35,818 nt of DNA, taken from contig JANQEG010000034.1 in the NCBI GenBank assembly GCA_028278505.1, forward strand, positions 1-35,818. The letters are read 5' to 3'. Under the pieces are notes generated by a model, which made no database searches, was not told where the DNA came from, and saw only the letters and a program-made list of their open reading frames with translations. Position 1 is the first letter of the stretch, and each line of letters begins with the position of its first letter. Both the position numbers and the translations under genes were made by a program. The DNA comes from Rhodobiaceae bacterium (GTDB lineage: Bacteria; Pseudomonadota; Alphaproteobacteria; Rhizobiales; JAKPQE01). Shown in pieces: positions 25,565-35,077 of this stretch.

Positions 25565-27475
25565 GGTGGTGACGGCGAAATCCTTGACGCAGCGCTGCAG
25601 GATGGTGTGGATGCGTCCCTGATCGTCATCGTCGACGGCGGCGTCGAGCTCGGTCAGGACGCTGCGCATCTCGTCCAAAGGCACGAAATCGGGCTTGGCG
25701 CCGAGAATGCCGTCGACGCCGAGATCGAGCATCGGTTCGCCGGGCGCAAAGAGCACTTCCTGGAGCCGTTCGCCCGGCCGCGGGCCGGTGAAATGGATCG
25801 GAATCTCGGTGTGCGGCTCGTAGCCCATCAGCCGGATCATGGTCTCGGCGAGTTCGAGGATCTTGACCTGCTCGCCCATGTTGAGGGCATAGACGGCGAC
25901 ATCGCGGTCCGTCGTCGCGGCGCCGTGCGCCGAGGCGGTGAGCACCAGGTCGACCGCCTCGCGAACGGTCATGAAATAGCGCACCATCTCCGGATGGGTG
26001 ACGGTCACCGGGCCGCCGCGCTCGATCTGGGCGCGGAAGCGCGGCACGACCGAACCCGACGAGCCGAGCACGTTGCCGAAACGCACCGCGAGGATGCGCG
26101 GCGCTTCGCCGCCATTGCGCGACAGATCGGCATCGAGCGCCTGGCAGTAGATTTCGGCGAAACGCTTGGTCGCGCCCAGAACCGATATCGGCTGGATCGC
26201 CTTGTCGGTCGAGATCAGCACCACGTCCTCGGCGCCGGCGGCGACCGCCGCATCGGCAACGTTGACGGTGCCAAACACGTTGGTGCGCACGCCCTCGGAC
26301 CAGTCGCGCTCCAGATAGGGCACGTGCTTGAGCGCCGCGGCGTGGAAGACGATCTCGGGGCTAAATTCGCCGAACAGCCGGTCGATGCGCCGGCGGTCGC
26401 GGATGTCGCAGATCCGCGCCTCGTAATTGGTCGAGACGTCCATGAAATCGAGCGACACCATGGTCTCGTGGATCGCCGGTTCGGAATGGTCGATGATCAG
26501 CAGTTCCGAGGCCCCATACTTTGCCACCCGCTGGCAGATTTCCGAGCCGATCGAACCGCCGCCGCCGGTGACCGCAACGCGCTTGCCGCTGATGAAGGCA
26601 GTGAGCAGCGACTGGTCGATCTCGACCGCCGGGCGCAGCAGCAGGTCGCCGATGCTGACCGGTTGCAGGCGCGGGATTTCACCGCCATGCCCGACATCGG
26701 AAATGCGCTGCATGCGGCTCGCTTCGATGTCGAGCCGCTTCGCCGTCGTCACCACGGCTTCGGGATTGTTGGCCCGGTCGAGCGCCGAGGGCGTCAGCAC
26801 GATGCGGCGGATCTTGGTGCCGCCCTCGGCGAGGGTGGCGACGACCTTTTCCAGTTCGTCCATGGCGCCGTAGACGGGCACGCCGCGGATCGACGATCCG
26901 AGATCGGAGAACCGGTTGGACAGCACGCCGGCGGCCCGAAGCGTCGCGCGCGGATCGGATTCGAGCATGCGCACGGCGAGATCGGCGTCGACGCCCTCGC
27001 CGAGCACCAGGACCGGAATGCGGCCGCCGCGGCGCTCGACCCGGCGCGCCGTGTGCCAGTCGCGGTAGTGGCGATAGGCCAGCCGCGAACCGCCGAGCGC
27101 GAGCACCTGCAGGACCCAGTAGATGGCGACCGTACCTCGGCTGATGATCAGCCGGTCGGCGTAAAGCGGCGCGGTGAAGAAGTCGATAAGGACGATGGCG
27201 ATGGCGACGACCGTGACCGAACGGACGATGTTGAACAGGTCCTGGGTCGAGGCGAACCGCCAGATCGCCTTGTAGAGGGAGAAATAGCGGTAGACGATGC
27301 CGGCGAACGCCATCACCACCGTCGCCAGGATGACCAGCGCCGGCAGGGCCTCGGGCAGAAACACGAAATCGCCGAACCGAAGCCAGAATGCCGCCGCAAC
27401 CGCGAGCCAGGTGACGACGAGATCGTGGATGATCACGATCAGGCGCCGGTATCGGGTATCTATGGTCACGATCAT
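25559..27475 (-). CDS. Membrane-anchored NDP-sugar 4,6-dehydratase (WbpM/PglF/CapD family)
   Basis: The 638-residue protein starts with about four membrane helices (about 10-125), then a first Rossmann-like region ([19 protein letters not shown]), then the catalytic SDR domain with [10 protein letters not shown] (303-312) and the family triad region STDKAIQP (D424, K425) followed by [10 protein letters not shown]; the usual YxxxK tyrosine is absent, as is normal in this family. These enzymes convert UDP-GlcNAc to UDP-4-keto-6-deoxy-GlcNAc at the cytoplasmic side of the membrane. It is the expected source of substrate for the WbpV-like reductase at 12488-13471, though separated from it by 12 kb. 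A 168-base gap with no clear promoter separates it from the small membrane protein gene upstream. Confidence 0.92.
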   Translation of the reverse strand: MIVTIDTRYRRLIVIIHDLVVTWLAVAAAFWLRFGDFVFLPEALPALVILATVVMAFAGIVYRYFSLYKAIWRFASTQDLFNIVRSVTVVAIAIVLIDFFTAPLYADRLIISRGTVAIYWVLQVLALGGSRLAYRHYRDWHTARRVERRGGRIPVLVLGEGVDADLAVRMLESDPRATLRAAGVLSNRFSDLGSSIRGVPVYGAMDELEKVVATLAEGGTKIRRIVLTPSALDRANNPEAVVTTAKRLDIEASRMQRISDVGHGGEIPRLQPVSIGDLLLRPAVEIDQSLLTAFISGKRVAVTGGGGSIGSEICQRVAKYGASELLIIDHSEPAIHETMVSLDFMDVSTNYEARICDIRDRRRIDRLFGEFSPEIVFHAAALKHVPYLERDWSEGVRTNVFGTVNVADAAVAAGAEDVVLISTDKAIQPISVLGATKRFAEIYCQALDADLSRNGGEAPRILAVRFGNVLGSSGSVVPRFRAQIERGGPVTVTHPEMVRYFMTVREAVDLVLTASAHGAATTDRDVAVYALNMGEQVKILELAETMIRLMGYEPHTEIPIHFTGPRPGERLQEVLFAPGEPMLDLGVDGILGAKPDFVPLDEMRSVLTELDAAVDDDDQGRIHTILQRCVKDFAVTTA

Positions 27476-27643
27476 CCCGCCGATTTGACCGGGCCGTAAG
27501 CCACCACTCGGCGACCCGGTCGATGTCGGCCGCCCGACGGGCGACCGCCGGATGCCGATGCGCCCCTCCGGTAGCGGAGAAGCGATGGCAAGGTCAATAC
27601 TTGTGGACGGTCAACGTAAACACCGGAAGCGGCCGACCGAGCG

Positions 27644-28027
27644 CTAGCCGCGCAACGCGCCGAACCGGTCGCGGCGCGGCGCAACGACGCGCACCGGCGT
27701 CAATTCGGCCTCGACCGCGCGGCCGCGATCGTCGTCCGGCGCGCCGCGGTCGTAAGGAAGACTCATGACGGCGGTGGCCATGGCGACGCCGGCGAGGGTG
27801 ACGACGAAACCGAAGACGAGCAGTATCACCGGCAGAACCGGGTCCTCGGCGGCGCCGATCAGCGTGCCCATCCCGGCGACATCGAACATGATGAGTGCGG
27901 TGACCGCGGTGACCGCCGCGACGCTGCCGGCAGCCAAATTGGCGGCGAGCAGCCGGATCAGCGGCAGCCGCAGGAAGGCGCGCGTTCCGCCGGGAAATCC
28001 CTCGCCGCGGGGGGCGTTCTCGTCCAT
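27644..28027 (-). CDS. Small membrane protein of unknown function
   Basis: The 127-residue protein has an N-terminal soluble stretch (MDENAPRGEGF), two membrane helices (about 28-55 and 64-90; LLAANLAAGSVAAVTAVTALIMF and PVILLVFGFVVTLAGVAMATAVM) and a basic, disordered tail ending APRRDRFGALRG. I recognise no family with certainty. It lies upstream of the dehydratase gene on the same strand and might be co-transcribed. The coding frame is supported by hydrophobic pattern and GC-rich third positions, not by homology. Confidence 0.6.
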   Translation of the reverse strand: MDENAPRGEGFPGGTRAFLRLPLIRLLAANLAAGSVAAVTAVTALIMFDVAGMGTLIGAAEDPVLPVILLVFGFVVTLAGVAMATAVMSLPYDRGAPDDDRGRAVEAELTPVRVVAPRRDRFGALRG

Positions 28028-28236
28028 GTTCGACCGCCTCCTGCGGGCTAGTGTGGGTCGTCAGTGGGGCCGGGCTGCGGGTTTGGGGCGGCCGATTGCA
28101 CATATTCTTATCTACCGCGGCGCGGCTTGTACAGCGGCGGACAGTCGGCGCATGACTGCATTTCGAAGCGCGATCCGTTGTCTTCGGCATCGCAATGCCA
28201 AACTCTGCCGACATACCGCGTTGAGCCGGGCAATGG

Positions 28237-28315
28237 GTCCCCGCTTCCGCGGGGACGGTGGGTGGTGTTGGCGCTTTCGCATCAAACAAGCACATTCCCG
28301 GCGAAAGCGGGGAAT
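28237..28315. repeat. Two extragenic palindromes in opposite orientation
   Basis: GTCCCCGC-TTCC-GCGGGGAC (28237-28256) has an 8-bp perfect stem. ATTCCC...GGGAAT with a central GCGAAAGC (28294-28315) is the same family read in reverse. Both have the flank CAATG/CATTG outside. Related copies are at 20609-20626, 34009-34028 and 34124-34141. Confidence 0.7.
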
Positions 28316-28436
28316 CATTGGTGTAGACGGCAGTTTCTGGTCCAGTCGACCAATTCGAAACACTCCCCGCTTGGGAGCCATCGCTGTACGGTTGAAACTC
28401 CCACACTCCGTTTAGCCGCTATACTCCGTGTCATCA

Positions 28437-28512
28437 CCGGGCTTGTCCCGGTAATCCATGAGGCCTATCAGCTTGAAAACAAAGTCAGTTTGGATTGCCG
28501 GGACAAGCCCGG
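28437..28512. repeat. Long hairpin element with 22-bp arms
   Basis: The left arm (28437-28458, beginning CCGGGCTTGTCCCGG) and right arm (28491-28512, ending GGGACAAGCCCGG) match in 21 of 22 positions around a 32-base loop. CCGGGCTTGTCCCGG is itself a near palindrome and is a common extragenic repeat core in rhizobial genomes. The gap 28028-28641 otherwise holds only the small palindromes and the PadR promoter region. Confidence 0.7.
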
Positions 28513-28575
28513 CCATGACGACGCGGTGGGGCAATGTCCCGCCTCAATCCGGACCAATTTTTTCAAATTATATAC

Positions 28576-28618
28576 TTGTCCGTCATATTCCCGATCATCA
28601 TATAGTGGTTCGATATAT
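28576..28618 (+). promoter_or_regulatory. AT-rich promoter and possible operator of the padR-RND operon
   Basis: TTGTCC (28576-28581) and TATAGT (28601-28606) could be -35 and -10 with a long 19-base spacer. ATATA (28600-28604) and TATAT (28614-28618) form an inverted pair over the -10 region, similar in style to the AT-rich dyads bound by PadR proteins. The start codon follows at 28642. This would let the regulator repress its own operon. Confidence 0.45.
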
Positions 28619-28641
28619 CAAACTTCCGGGTTGGAACGCAC

Positions 28642-29202
28642 ATGAACGTCCGCACACTCTGCCTCTCGATCCTCTACAGCGGGGATGCGACCGGCTATGA
28701 AATCCGCAAGGCCTCGACCGAGGGCAAATACGCCTATTTCGTCGATGCGAGCTTCGGCGCCATCTATCCGGCGCTTGCCCGGCTGGAGACCGACGGAAGG
28801 GTGACCTCGCGCGAAGAGGTGCAACCGGGCAAGCCGGCGCGCAAGATCTACTCGATCACCGATGCCGGCCGCCGCGAACTCGTCGACGCGCTCAGGGAGG
28901 CGCCGTCGGAGGATATTTTCCGGTCCGAGTTCCTGCTGGTCGCCACCTTCGCGCCGCTGCTCGGCGGCGACCACATCGCCCATATGATCGACGACCGCAT
29001 CGCCTGGTTCGAGGCGGAGATCGAGAAGCTGGACTCGTTTCTCGACCGCTGCGAAGAGCCGGCGTCGCGCTGGACAATCGAATACGGGCTGAACTGTTGC
29101 CGCACCGGTCTCGACTATCTGCGCCGGCGCCGCCATCTGCTCGAGGATGCGGCCAATCCCGGAAAGGTTGCCGACCCCGAAATCGCCGCGGCGGCGGAGT
29201 AG
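28642..29202 (+). CDS. PadR-family transcriptional regulator
   Basis: The 186-residue protein has the PadR winged helix at about 1-80 (LCLSILYSGDATGYEIRKAST, ASFGAIYPALARLETDGRVTSREEV, KIYSITDAGRRELVDAL) and a C-terminal helical dimerisation segment of the Vir_act_alpha_C kind (FRSEFLLVATFAPLL, RIAWFEAEIEKLDSFLDRCEE). It probably represses the downstream efflux genes and is relieved by a pump substrate, as for many PadR regulators beside pumps. It is 35 bases from the adaptor gene and likely in one operon with it. It contains a Cys-Cys pair near 154-155 whose relevance is unknown. Confidence 0.9.
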   Translation: MNVRTLCLSILYSGDATGYEIRKASTEGKYAYFVDASFGAIYPALARLETDGRVTSREEVQPGKPARKIYSITDAGRRELVDALREAPSEDIFRSEFLLVATFAPLLGGDHIAHMIDDRIAWFEAEIEKLDSFLDRCEEPASRWTIEYGLNCCRTGLDYLRRRRHLLEDAANPGKVADPEIAAAAE

Positions 29203-29237
29203 TCGTCTGCGACATCCAGACAGGGAAGCAAAGCTAA

Positions 29238-30458
29238 ATGAGAACGTCGTATTTCGTGGCCCTGGCCATATTGGTGGGCGTTGGCGGCTGGATGTCGACC
29301 GGAACCATTCTGATCGCCGGCCGCTCCGACAGCGTGGGAACCACGCCCGAAAAGGCGGGCCGCCCGGTCGTCGGCGAACTGCTTCGGATTGCGGGCCTGC
29401 CGGCAGACACTGAGGACCCGGCGAACGAAACGCCCGCCGAAACCGCGACAACGGCCGCGCCGGAAGCCGTCGACACAGCGCAGGCGGCCAAGGACGGGCC
29501 GTTCCGGGTCCGGGTCAGGACGTTTACCGCCGGCACGCGGCAGTCGATGCTGACCGTCAGCGGCCGCACCGAGGCCGACTACAAGGTGAGCGTGCGGGCC
29601 GAGACCGGCGGCATCGTCGCCGAGCGGCTGGTCGGCGAAGGCGACAGCGTCACGGCGGGCACGCCGCTGTGCCGGATCGACCGCGGCGCCCGCGAGGCGC
29701 GGCTCGCTCAGGCGAAGGCGTCGCTGAGCCAGGCAGAGTTCGACCTTGCCGGCGCAACCAAGCTGGAAAAGCGCGGTTTTGCCGCCGAAACCCGGGTGCG
29801 CGCCCTCAAGGCGGCGGCCGACGCGGCGCGGGCCGCGGTCGAAGACGCCGAGCTCGACCTTGCCCGCACCGAGATCAAGGCGCCGGCCGCCGGCGTCGTG
29901 CAGAGCCCGATGGTCGAGGCCGGCGACATGCTGACCATAGGCGGCGTCTGCGCCACCCTGATCGACGTCGATCCGATCCTGGTGATTGCACAGGTGTCGG
30001 AACGCGATATCGGCTATCTGTCGACGGGCATGAACGCCAACGCCCGCATGGTGACCGGCGAGGAGCGGAGCGGCACCATCCGCTACATCGCCCCCTCGGC
30101 AGATCCGGCGACGCGCACCTTCCGTATCGAGGTCGAGATCGACAATGGCGACCGCGGCATCCGCGACGGGGTGACGGCGCACGCCGAAATCCCGCTGACG
30201 CCGATCAAGGCGCACCATCTTTCGCCGTCGATATTGACGCTCGACGATGACGGCCGCGTCGGCCTGCGCGGTATCGACGAAGAGAATCGGGTGGTGTTCT
30301 GGCCGGTGAAGATCATCGCCGGCGAGAAGGACGGGGTTTGGGTCACCGGCCTGCCCGATGAGGCGCGGCTGATCACGGTCGGCCAGGAATACGTCAAGGC
30401 CGGCGCGATCGTCGATCCGGTCGAGGAAGACACGCAAAGCGCGGAGACGCGGGGATGA
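29238..30458 (+). CDS. RND efflux periplasmic adaptor (membrane fusion protein)
   Basis: The 406-residue protein has an N-terminal signal anchor (MRTSYFVALAILVGVGGWMSTGTILIAG), a low-complexity Ala/Thr/Glu linker (about 40-85), the lipoyl-like half motif VRAETGGIVAERLVGEGDSVTAGTPLCRID (about 117-146), a coiled-coil hairpin (RLAQAKASLSQAEFDLAGATKLEKRGFAAETRVRALKAAADAARAAVEDAELDLARTEIKAP), and the second lipoyl half followed by the beta-barrel. It joins the inner-membrane pump to an outer-membrane channel, which is not encoded here. There is no lipobox cysteine near the signal, so it is held by its N-terminal helix. AGGGAAG precedes the ATG at some distance. It overlaps the pump gene by 4 bases. 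Confidence 0.93.
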   Translation: MRTSYFVALAILVGVGGWMSTGTILIAGRSDSVGTTPEKAGRPVVGELLRIAGLPADTEDPANETPAETATTAAPEAVDTAQAAKDGPFRVRVRTFTAGTRQSMLTVSGRTEADYKVSVRAETGGIVAERLVGEGDSVTAGTPLCRIDRGAREARLAQAKASLSQAEFDLAGATKLEKRGFAAETRVRALKAAADAARAAVEDAELDLARTEIKAPAAGVVQSPMVEAGDMLTIGGVCATLIDVDPILVIAQVSERDIGYLSTGMNANARMVTGEERSGTIRYIAPSADPATRTFRIEVEIDNGDRGIRDGVTAHAEIPLTPIKAHHLSPSILTLDDDGRVGLRGIDEENRVVFWPVKIIAGEKDGVWVTGLPDEARLITVGQEYVKAGAIVDPVEEDTQSAETRG

Positions 30459-33400
30459 CATCAGCGCTTGAAACGATCCTGCGCCGGCCGCGGTCGGTGC
30501 TGACCATGCTGGTGGTGATGCTCGGCGCCGGCATCGTCGCCTATCTGACCATCCCCAAGGAAGCCAATCCCGACATCGACGTGCCGATATTCTTCGTCTC
30601 GGTCGGGCAACAGGGCATTTCGCCGGAGGATTCGGAGCGGCTCCTGGCGCGGCCGATGGAGACCGAACTGCGCGGGCTCGACGGGCTGAAGGAAATCACC
30701 GCCATCGCCAGCGAGGGCCATGCCGGCATCGTGCTCGAATTCAACATCGACTTCGACAAGGACCAGGCGCTCGCCGATGTCCGCGACAAGGTCGACCAGG
30801 CCAAGGCCAAGCTTCCCGACCAGGCCGACGAGCCGCAGATCTTCGAAACCAATTTCAACCTCATCCCGACGATCATCGTGACGCTTTCGGGCGACGTGCC
30901 CGAGCGCACGCTCTACCGCCACGCCCGGCGGCTGAAAGACCGCGTCGAGGCTATACCGAACGTGCTGGAAGCGGAGCTTTCCGGACACCGCGAGGAATTG
31001 CTCGAAGTCGTCATCGACGTGATGAAGCTGGAATCCTACGACATCACCCAGCAGGAATTGCTGAACGCGCTGAACCGCAACAACCAGCTCGTGCCGGCCG
31101 GCTTTCTCGACACCGGCAAGGGGCGCTTCAATCTAAAAGTTCCAGGCCTGATCGAGACCGCCGCCGACGTCTACTCGCTGCCGATCAAGCAGAACGACGA
31201 GGGCGTAGTCACGCTCGGCGACGTCGCCGAAATCAAGCGGACGTTCAAGGACCCGTCCGGCTACACCCGGGTCAATGGCCGGCCGGCGATCGCCGTCGAG
31301 ATCAAGAAGCGCAGCGGCACCAACGTCGTCGAGACCAATCGGCAGATCCGCGATGCGGTGGCCGAGTACACCGCCGACTGGCCGTCGACGATCCGCATCA
31401 ACTATCTGCTCGACCAGTCGATCTACATCTTCGAGGTGCTCGGCTCGCTGGAGGCGGCGATCCTGACCGCGATCGTGCTGGTCATGGTCATCGTCGTGGC
31501 CTCGCTCGGCACCCGCTCCGGCCTGCTCGTCGGCCTCGCCATCCCGACCTCGTTCATGGTTGGCTTCCTGTTCCTGTCGTTCACCGGGCTGACGCTGAAC
31601 ATGATGGTGATGTTCGGCCTGGTGCTCACCGTCGGCATGCTCGTCGACGGCGCCATCGTCGTCGTCGAATATGCCGATCGCAAGATCGCCGAAGGCATGG
31701 CCCGCAAGGAGGCCTATATCCGTGCCGCCAAGCTGATGATGTGGCCGGTGTTCTCGTCGACGGCGACCACGCTTGCCGCGTTCCTGCCGATGCTGATGTG
31801 GCCCGGCGTGCCCGGCGAATTCATGAGCTATCTGCCGATCATGGTGATCATCGTGCTGTCGGCGTCGCTGATCACGGCCATGGTCTTTCTGCCGGTCACC
31901 GGCGGCATTTTCGGGCGGCGCAAGGCGAGCGGAAAGGAGATGGCGCTGGCTGCGACGCTTTCGGGCGGCGACCATTTCCATCCGGAGAATCTGCGCGGCT
32001 TCACCGGCCTCTACATGCGCGTGCTCACCGCCCTGATCAAGAGCCCGGCTTTGGTCGTCACCGCCGCGGTGGTGCTGGCGGTGACCATCGTCTGGCAGTT
32101 CTCGATCCACAACAATGGCGTTGAGTTCTTCGTCGACGAGGAACCCGATGTCGCGGTGGTGCTCGTTTCCGGGCGCGGCAATTTCTCGGCCCAGGAGACG
32201 CTCGACCTCGTCGGCCAGGTGGAGCGCGAGGTGCTCGCCGTCGACGGCATCAAGAACGTCGTCATGGCCACCAATACGGGCGGCGGCGGCGGCGGCGTCG
32301 AACTCGGCGGCGTCCAGGACAAGCCGGACGACACGATCGGCGAATTGCAGCTCGAACTCTCCAACTATTGCTGCCGGCGCCAGGCGAAGGAGATCTTCGC
32401 CGAAATCCGCGAACGCACCGCCAAGCTGGCCGGCATCCATGTGGAAATCCGCAAGATCGAGGGCGGCCCGCCGACCGGCAAGGACATCCGCCTGGAAATC
32501 CGCTCCTACGACTATGATGCGGCGGTGGCGGCGGTGGCGCCGATCCGCAACTTCTTCGACACCGGCGTCGACGGCCTCCGCGACATCGAGGATACGCGGC
32601 CGCTGCCAGGGATCGAGTGGCAGCTTTCGATCGACCGCGAAGAGGCCGGCCGCTACAACGCCGCGATCGTCTCGGTCGGCTCGATGGTGCAGCTCGTCAC
32701 CAATGGCGTGCTGATCGGCAAGTATCGTCCCGACGATTCCGAGGACGAGGTCGACATCCGGGTCCGCCTGCCGCGCGACGAGCGCAATCTCGACCGGCTC
32801 GACCAACTAAGACTCAGGACGCCGAACGGGCTGGTGCCGATCGCCAATTTCGTCTCGCGAACGGCCGAGCCGAAGGTCTCGTCGATCATCCGCAAGGACG
32901 GCCTCTACAACATGACCGTCAAGGCGAACGTGGTCGAGGGCGTGCTTCCGGACACCAAGGTCAAGGAGATCGACGCCTGGCTGAAAACGCAAGCCTGGGA
33001 AGGCGATCTCAAATTCCGCTTCCGCGGCGCCGACGAGGAGCAGAAGGAATCCGGCGAATTCCTGCAAAAGGCGATGCTCGGCTCGCTGTTTTTGATGTTC
33101 ATCATCCTGGTGACCCAGTTCAACTCGTTCTACCAGACGATACTTACGCTCTCGACGGTGGTGATGTCGGTGTTCGGCGTGCTGATCGGCATGATGGTGA
33201 CCGGACAGGCGTTCTCCATCATCATGACGGGCACCGGGGTGGTCGCGCTTGCCGGCATTGTCGTCAACAACGCGATCGTGCTGATCGACACCTATGACCG
33301 GTTCCTGGGCGAGGGCACGGAGAAGCTGGAGGCGGTGTTGAAGGCGGCGGCGCAGCGCTTGCGGCCGATCCTCTTGACCACGACGACGACGATCGTCGGC

Positions 33401-33859
33401 CTCATTCCGATGGCCACCCAGATCAACCTGAACTTCTTCGACCGGGTGATCCAGGTCGGCTCGATCACCTCGATCTGGTGGGTGCAGCTTTCGACGGCGG
33501 TGATCGCCGGGCTGGCGTTCTCGACCATGCTGACGCTGATCCTGGTGCCGACCATGCTGGCGGCGCCGGAGATCTGGCGGCGGAAACTGGTGGGCTGGGG
33601 CGCAATCTCCGGCGAGCTGCCGGAATCGATCGCCTTTGCGCCGATCCCCGAGCCGGGCGAAGCGGTGGCGGCGCCGGAGATGCCGGAAACGGTCGAAATC
33701 GTCAAGGTGGCTTCAGAGGATGCCGAGGAAGCGACGCCGGAAACGGCGCCCGCGGCCGAGGCCGCGGAAGGCGTGCCCGACGCGGCTTCGAAAGCGGCCG
33801 ATGGCGAGGAGAAGCCGGCGTCGTCGAAAGTCGTCAATCTGCGCGAGGCGGCGGAGTAG
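30455..33859 (+). CDS. RND efflux pump inner-membrane subunit (AcrB/HAE-1 superfamily, divergent)
   Basis: This 1134-residue pump has the usual plan: one helix, a periplasmic porter half, a six-helix bundle (about 330-490), a second helix (about 530-550), a second porter half and a final bundle (about 865-1030). The TM4 region reads VGMLVDGAIVVVEYADRK with D398 but G399 where AcrB has D408. The TM10 region reads GIVVNNAIVLIDTYDR with N938 where AcrB has K940. So two of the classical relay residues differ, as in some alphaproteobacterial RND groups. The last 80 residues are a hydrophilic Glu/Ala/Pro tail beyond the normal family end. Translation is coupled to the adaptor (ATGA). Substrates are unknown. 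Confidence 0.93.
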   Translation: MTSALETILRRPRSVLTMLVVMLGAGIVAYLTIPKEANPDIDVPIFFVSVGQQGISPEDSERLLARPMETELRGLDGLKEITAIASEGHAGIVLEFNIDFDKDQALADVRDKVDQAKAKLPDQADEPQIFETNFNLIPTIIVTLSGDVPERTLYRHARRLKDRVEAIPNVLEAELSGHREELLEVVIDVMKLESYDITQQELLNALNRNNQLVPAGFLDTGKGRFNLKVPGLIETAADVYSLPIKQNDEGVVTLGDVAEIKRTFKDPSGYTRVNGRPAIAVEIKKRSGTNVVETNRQIRDAVAEYTADWPSTIRINYLLDQSIYIFEVLGSLEAAILTAIVLVMVIVVASLGTRSGLLVGLAIPTSFMVGFLFLSFTGLTLNMMVMFGLVLTVGMLVDGAIVVVEYADRKIAEGMARKEAYIRAAKLMMWPVFSSTATTLAAFLPMLMWPGVPGEFMSYLPIMVIIVLSASLITAMVFLPVTGGIFGRRKASGKEMALAATLSGGDHFHPENLRGFTGLYMRVLTALIKSPALVVTAAVVLAVTIVWQFSIHNNGVEFFVDEEPDVAVVLVSGRGNFSAQETLDLVGQVEREVLAVDGIKNVVMATNTGGGGGGVELGGVQDKPDDTIGELQLELSNYCCRRQAKEIFAEIRERTAKLAGIHVEIRKIEGGPPTGKDIRLEIRSYDYDAAVAAVAPIRNFFDTGVDGLRDIEDTRPLPGIEWQLSIDREEAGRYNAAIVSVGSMVQLVTNGVLIGKYRPDDSEDEVDIRVRLPRDERNLDRLDQLRLRTPNGLVPIANFVSRTAEPKVSSIIRKDGLYNMTVKANVVEGVLPDTKVKEIDAWLKTQAWEGDLKFRFRGADEEQKESGEFLQKAMLGSLFLMFIILVTQFNSFYQTILTLSTVVMSVFGVLIGMMVTGQAFSIIMTGTGVVALAGIVVNNAIVLIDTYDRFLGEGTEKLEAVLKAAAQRLRPILLTTTTTIVGLIPMATQINLNFFDRVIQVGSITSIWWVQLSTAVIAGLAFSTMLTLILVPTMLAAPEIWRRKLVGWGAISGELPESIAFAPIPEPGEAVAAPEMPETVEIVKVASEDAEEATPETAPAAEAAEGVPDAASKAADGEEKPASSKVVNLREAAE

Positions 33860-33879
33860 AGTCTTGCCCCCTCACCCAA

Positions 33880-33902
33880 CCCTCTCCCCAGAGGGGAGAG
33901 GG
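33880..33902. repeat. Extragenic hairpin repeat 20 bases after the pump gene
   Basis: It is identical to the 10-bp stem and AGA loop at 20235-20257. Its place just after the stop suggests it may end the efflux transcript or protect its 3' end, although no T-run follows. A second stem, CTCTCCCTTCCAGGGAGAG, follows at about 33936-33954. Confidence 0.65.
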
Positions 33903-34008
33903 CTAATTCGCGGCTGCCTCGGAACGCGGATCTCCCCTCTCCCTTCCAGGGAGAGGTCGGTCCCTGGGATCGGGTAGGCGTGAGGCGCCGACAATACAGC
34001 CACGCACC

Positions 34009-34141
34009 GCCCCCGTGAAAACGGGGGCCCATTGCCCGTCTCCACGCGGAATGTCGCGGGCGGTATTCCGCTGTCGTCCGGTCGAAACTGTCGAGGACAT
34101 TCCGTTTCGCTATCGCCAATGGACGCCCGCTTTCGCGGGCG
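34009..34141. repeat. Two TTTC/GAAA-loop palindromes facing each other
   Basis: GCCCCCGT-GAAA-ACGGGGGC (34009-34028, 8-bp stem) and CGCCCGC-TTTC-GCGGGCG (34124-34141, 7-bp stem) are the same family in opposite orientation, as their flanks CATTG and CAATGG show. They lie in the 338-base gap between the convergent pump and pssA genes, where I find no gene. Confidence 0.7.
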
Positions 34142-34197
34142 AGGTGGAAAAGGATGGTCGGCAGTTTGCCGGAAGTCCGAGGTTTTTCCCGTGCCCC

Positions 34198-35067
34198 TCA
34201 CCGCCCCGGCGGGTCCTCCTCATCGGTTTCGACATCGTCGCCATCATCCTCGGCGTCCGCCGACGCTTGTCCGGATGGCTGGTCGCGCAAGGCGTAGCGG
34301 CGATAGCCGATGATGCTGAACGGCAGGGTCGCGAGATAGGCGAACGTCGACAGCGTCAGCACCAGCCAGGGATAGCTCAACAGCAGCGCGACGAAGAGCA
34401 CGACCACGACGAACACCGGCAGCACCATGTCGCGCGGAATCCGCTGGCCGGTTTTCTTGCCCGAATAGGTCGGGATGCGGCTGACCATGAGGAAGGCGAT
34501 AAACAGGCAATAGACCAGCACGACATATTCCAGCCCGGCAAAGCGCGGCATGTCCAAGAGGACCAGATAGAGCGGCAACAGCACTGTGAGGGCGCCGGCG
34601 GGCGCGGGCATGCCGACGAAGAAATTGGCCTGCCAGTCGGGCTTCTTGCCGGCATCGAGCGCAACATTGAAGCGGGCGAGGCGCAGCGCCGCGCAGATGG
34701 CGAAGACGAGCCCGGCGATCCAGCCGAGCGAGCGGGTCTCGTCCAAGATCCACGTGTAGAGGAGAATGGCCGGGGCGACGCCGAAATTGACGAAGTCGGC
34801 GAGCGAATCGAGCTCCGCGCCGAACCGCGATGCCGACTTCAACAGCCGGGCGACGCGGCCGTCGATGCCGTCGAGGACGGCGGCGAGGACGATGGCGCCG
34901 ACGGCGAATTCGAGCCGGCCCTCGATCGCCATGCGGATCGAGGTGAGCCCGGCGCAGAGCGCCAGCAGCGTCACCAGATTGGGCAGGATCATCCGGAGCG
35001 GCACCTGGCGGAAGCGCGGCCGGCGCCGCCGTTCGGCACCGTCGGGATCGAAGGGCGGAAAGACCAT
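34198..35067 (-). CDS. pssA: CDP-diacylglycerol-serine O-phosphatidyltransferase
   Basis: The 289-residue membrane protein carries the CDP-alcohol phosphatidyltransferase motif in DGIDGRVARLLKSASRFGAE then LDSLAD, with the spaced aspartates that bind metal and CDP-diacylglycerol. It joins serine to CDP-diacylglycerol to give phosphatidylserine in the inner membrane. About eight hydrophobic helices follow a basic N-terminus. I chose ATG 35067, preceded by GAGG at 8 bases; an in-frame GTG at 35076 would add three residues but has no ribosome site. The C-terminus is acidic (DAEDDGDDVETDEED). It directly follows psd, an operon found in many alphaproteobacteria. Confidence 0.93.
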   Translation of the reverse strand: MVFPPFDPDGAERRRRPRFRQVPLRMILPNLVTLLALCAGLTSIRMAIEGRLEFAVGAIVLAAVLDGIDGRVARLLKSASRFGAELDSLADFVNFGVAPAILLYTWILDETRSLGWIAGLVFAICAALRLARFNVALDAGKKPDWQANFFVGMPAPAGALTVLLPLYLVLLDMPRFAGLEYVVLVYCLFIAFLMVSRIPTYSGKKTGQRIPRDMVLPVFVVVVLFVALLLSYPWLVLTLSTFAYLATLPFSIIGYRRYALRDQPSGQASADAEDDGDDVETDEEDPPGR

Positions 35068-35077
35068 CGCGCGCACC

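Noticed and set aside
25607-27499. 630-codon plus-strand frame opposite the NDP-sugar dehydratase
   Set aside because: Same reason: the minus-strand protein has membrane helices and SDR motifs, while the antisense frame looks like a mirror of them.
28028-28641. Small genes in the gap before padR
   Set aside because: Open frames here run through palindromic repeats, lack ribosome sites and give Cys/Arg/Ser-rich translations without structure.
33860-34197. Plus-strand frame beginning at 34015 and running across pssA and psd
   Set aside because: It begins in extragenic palindromes and then mirrors pssA; pssA and psd have clear motifs on the minus strand.
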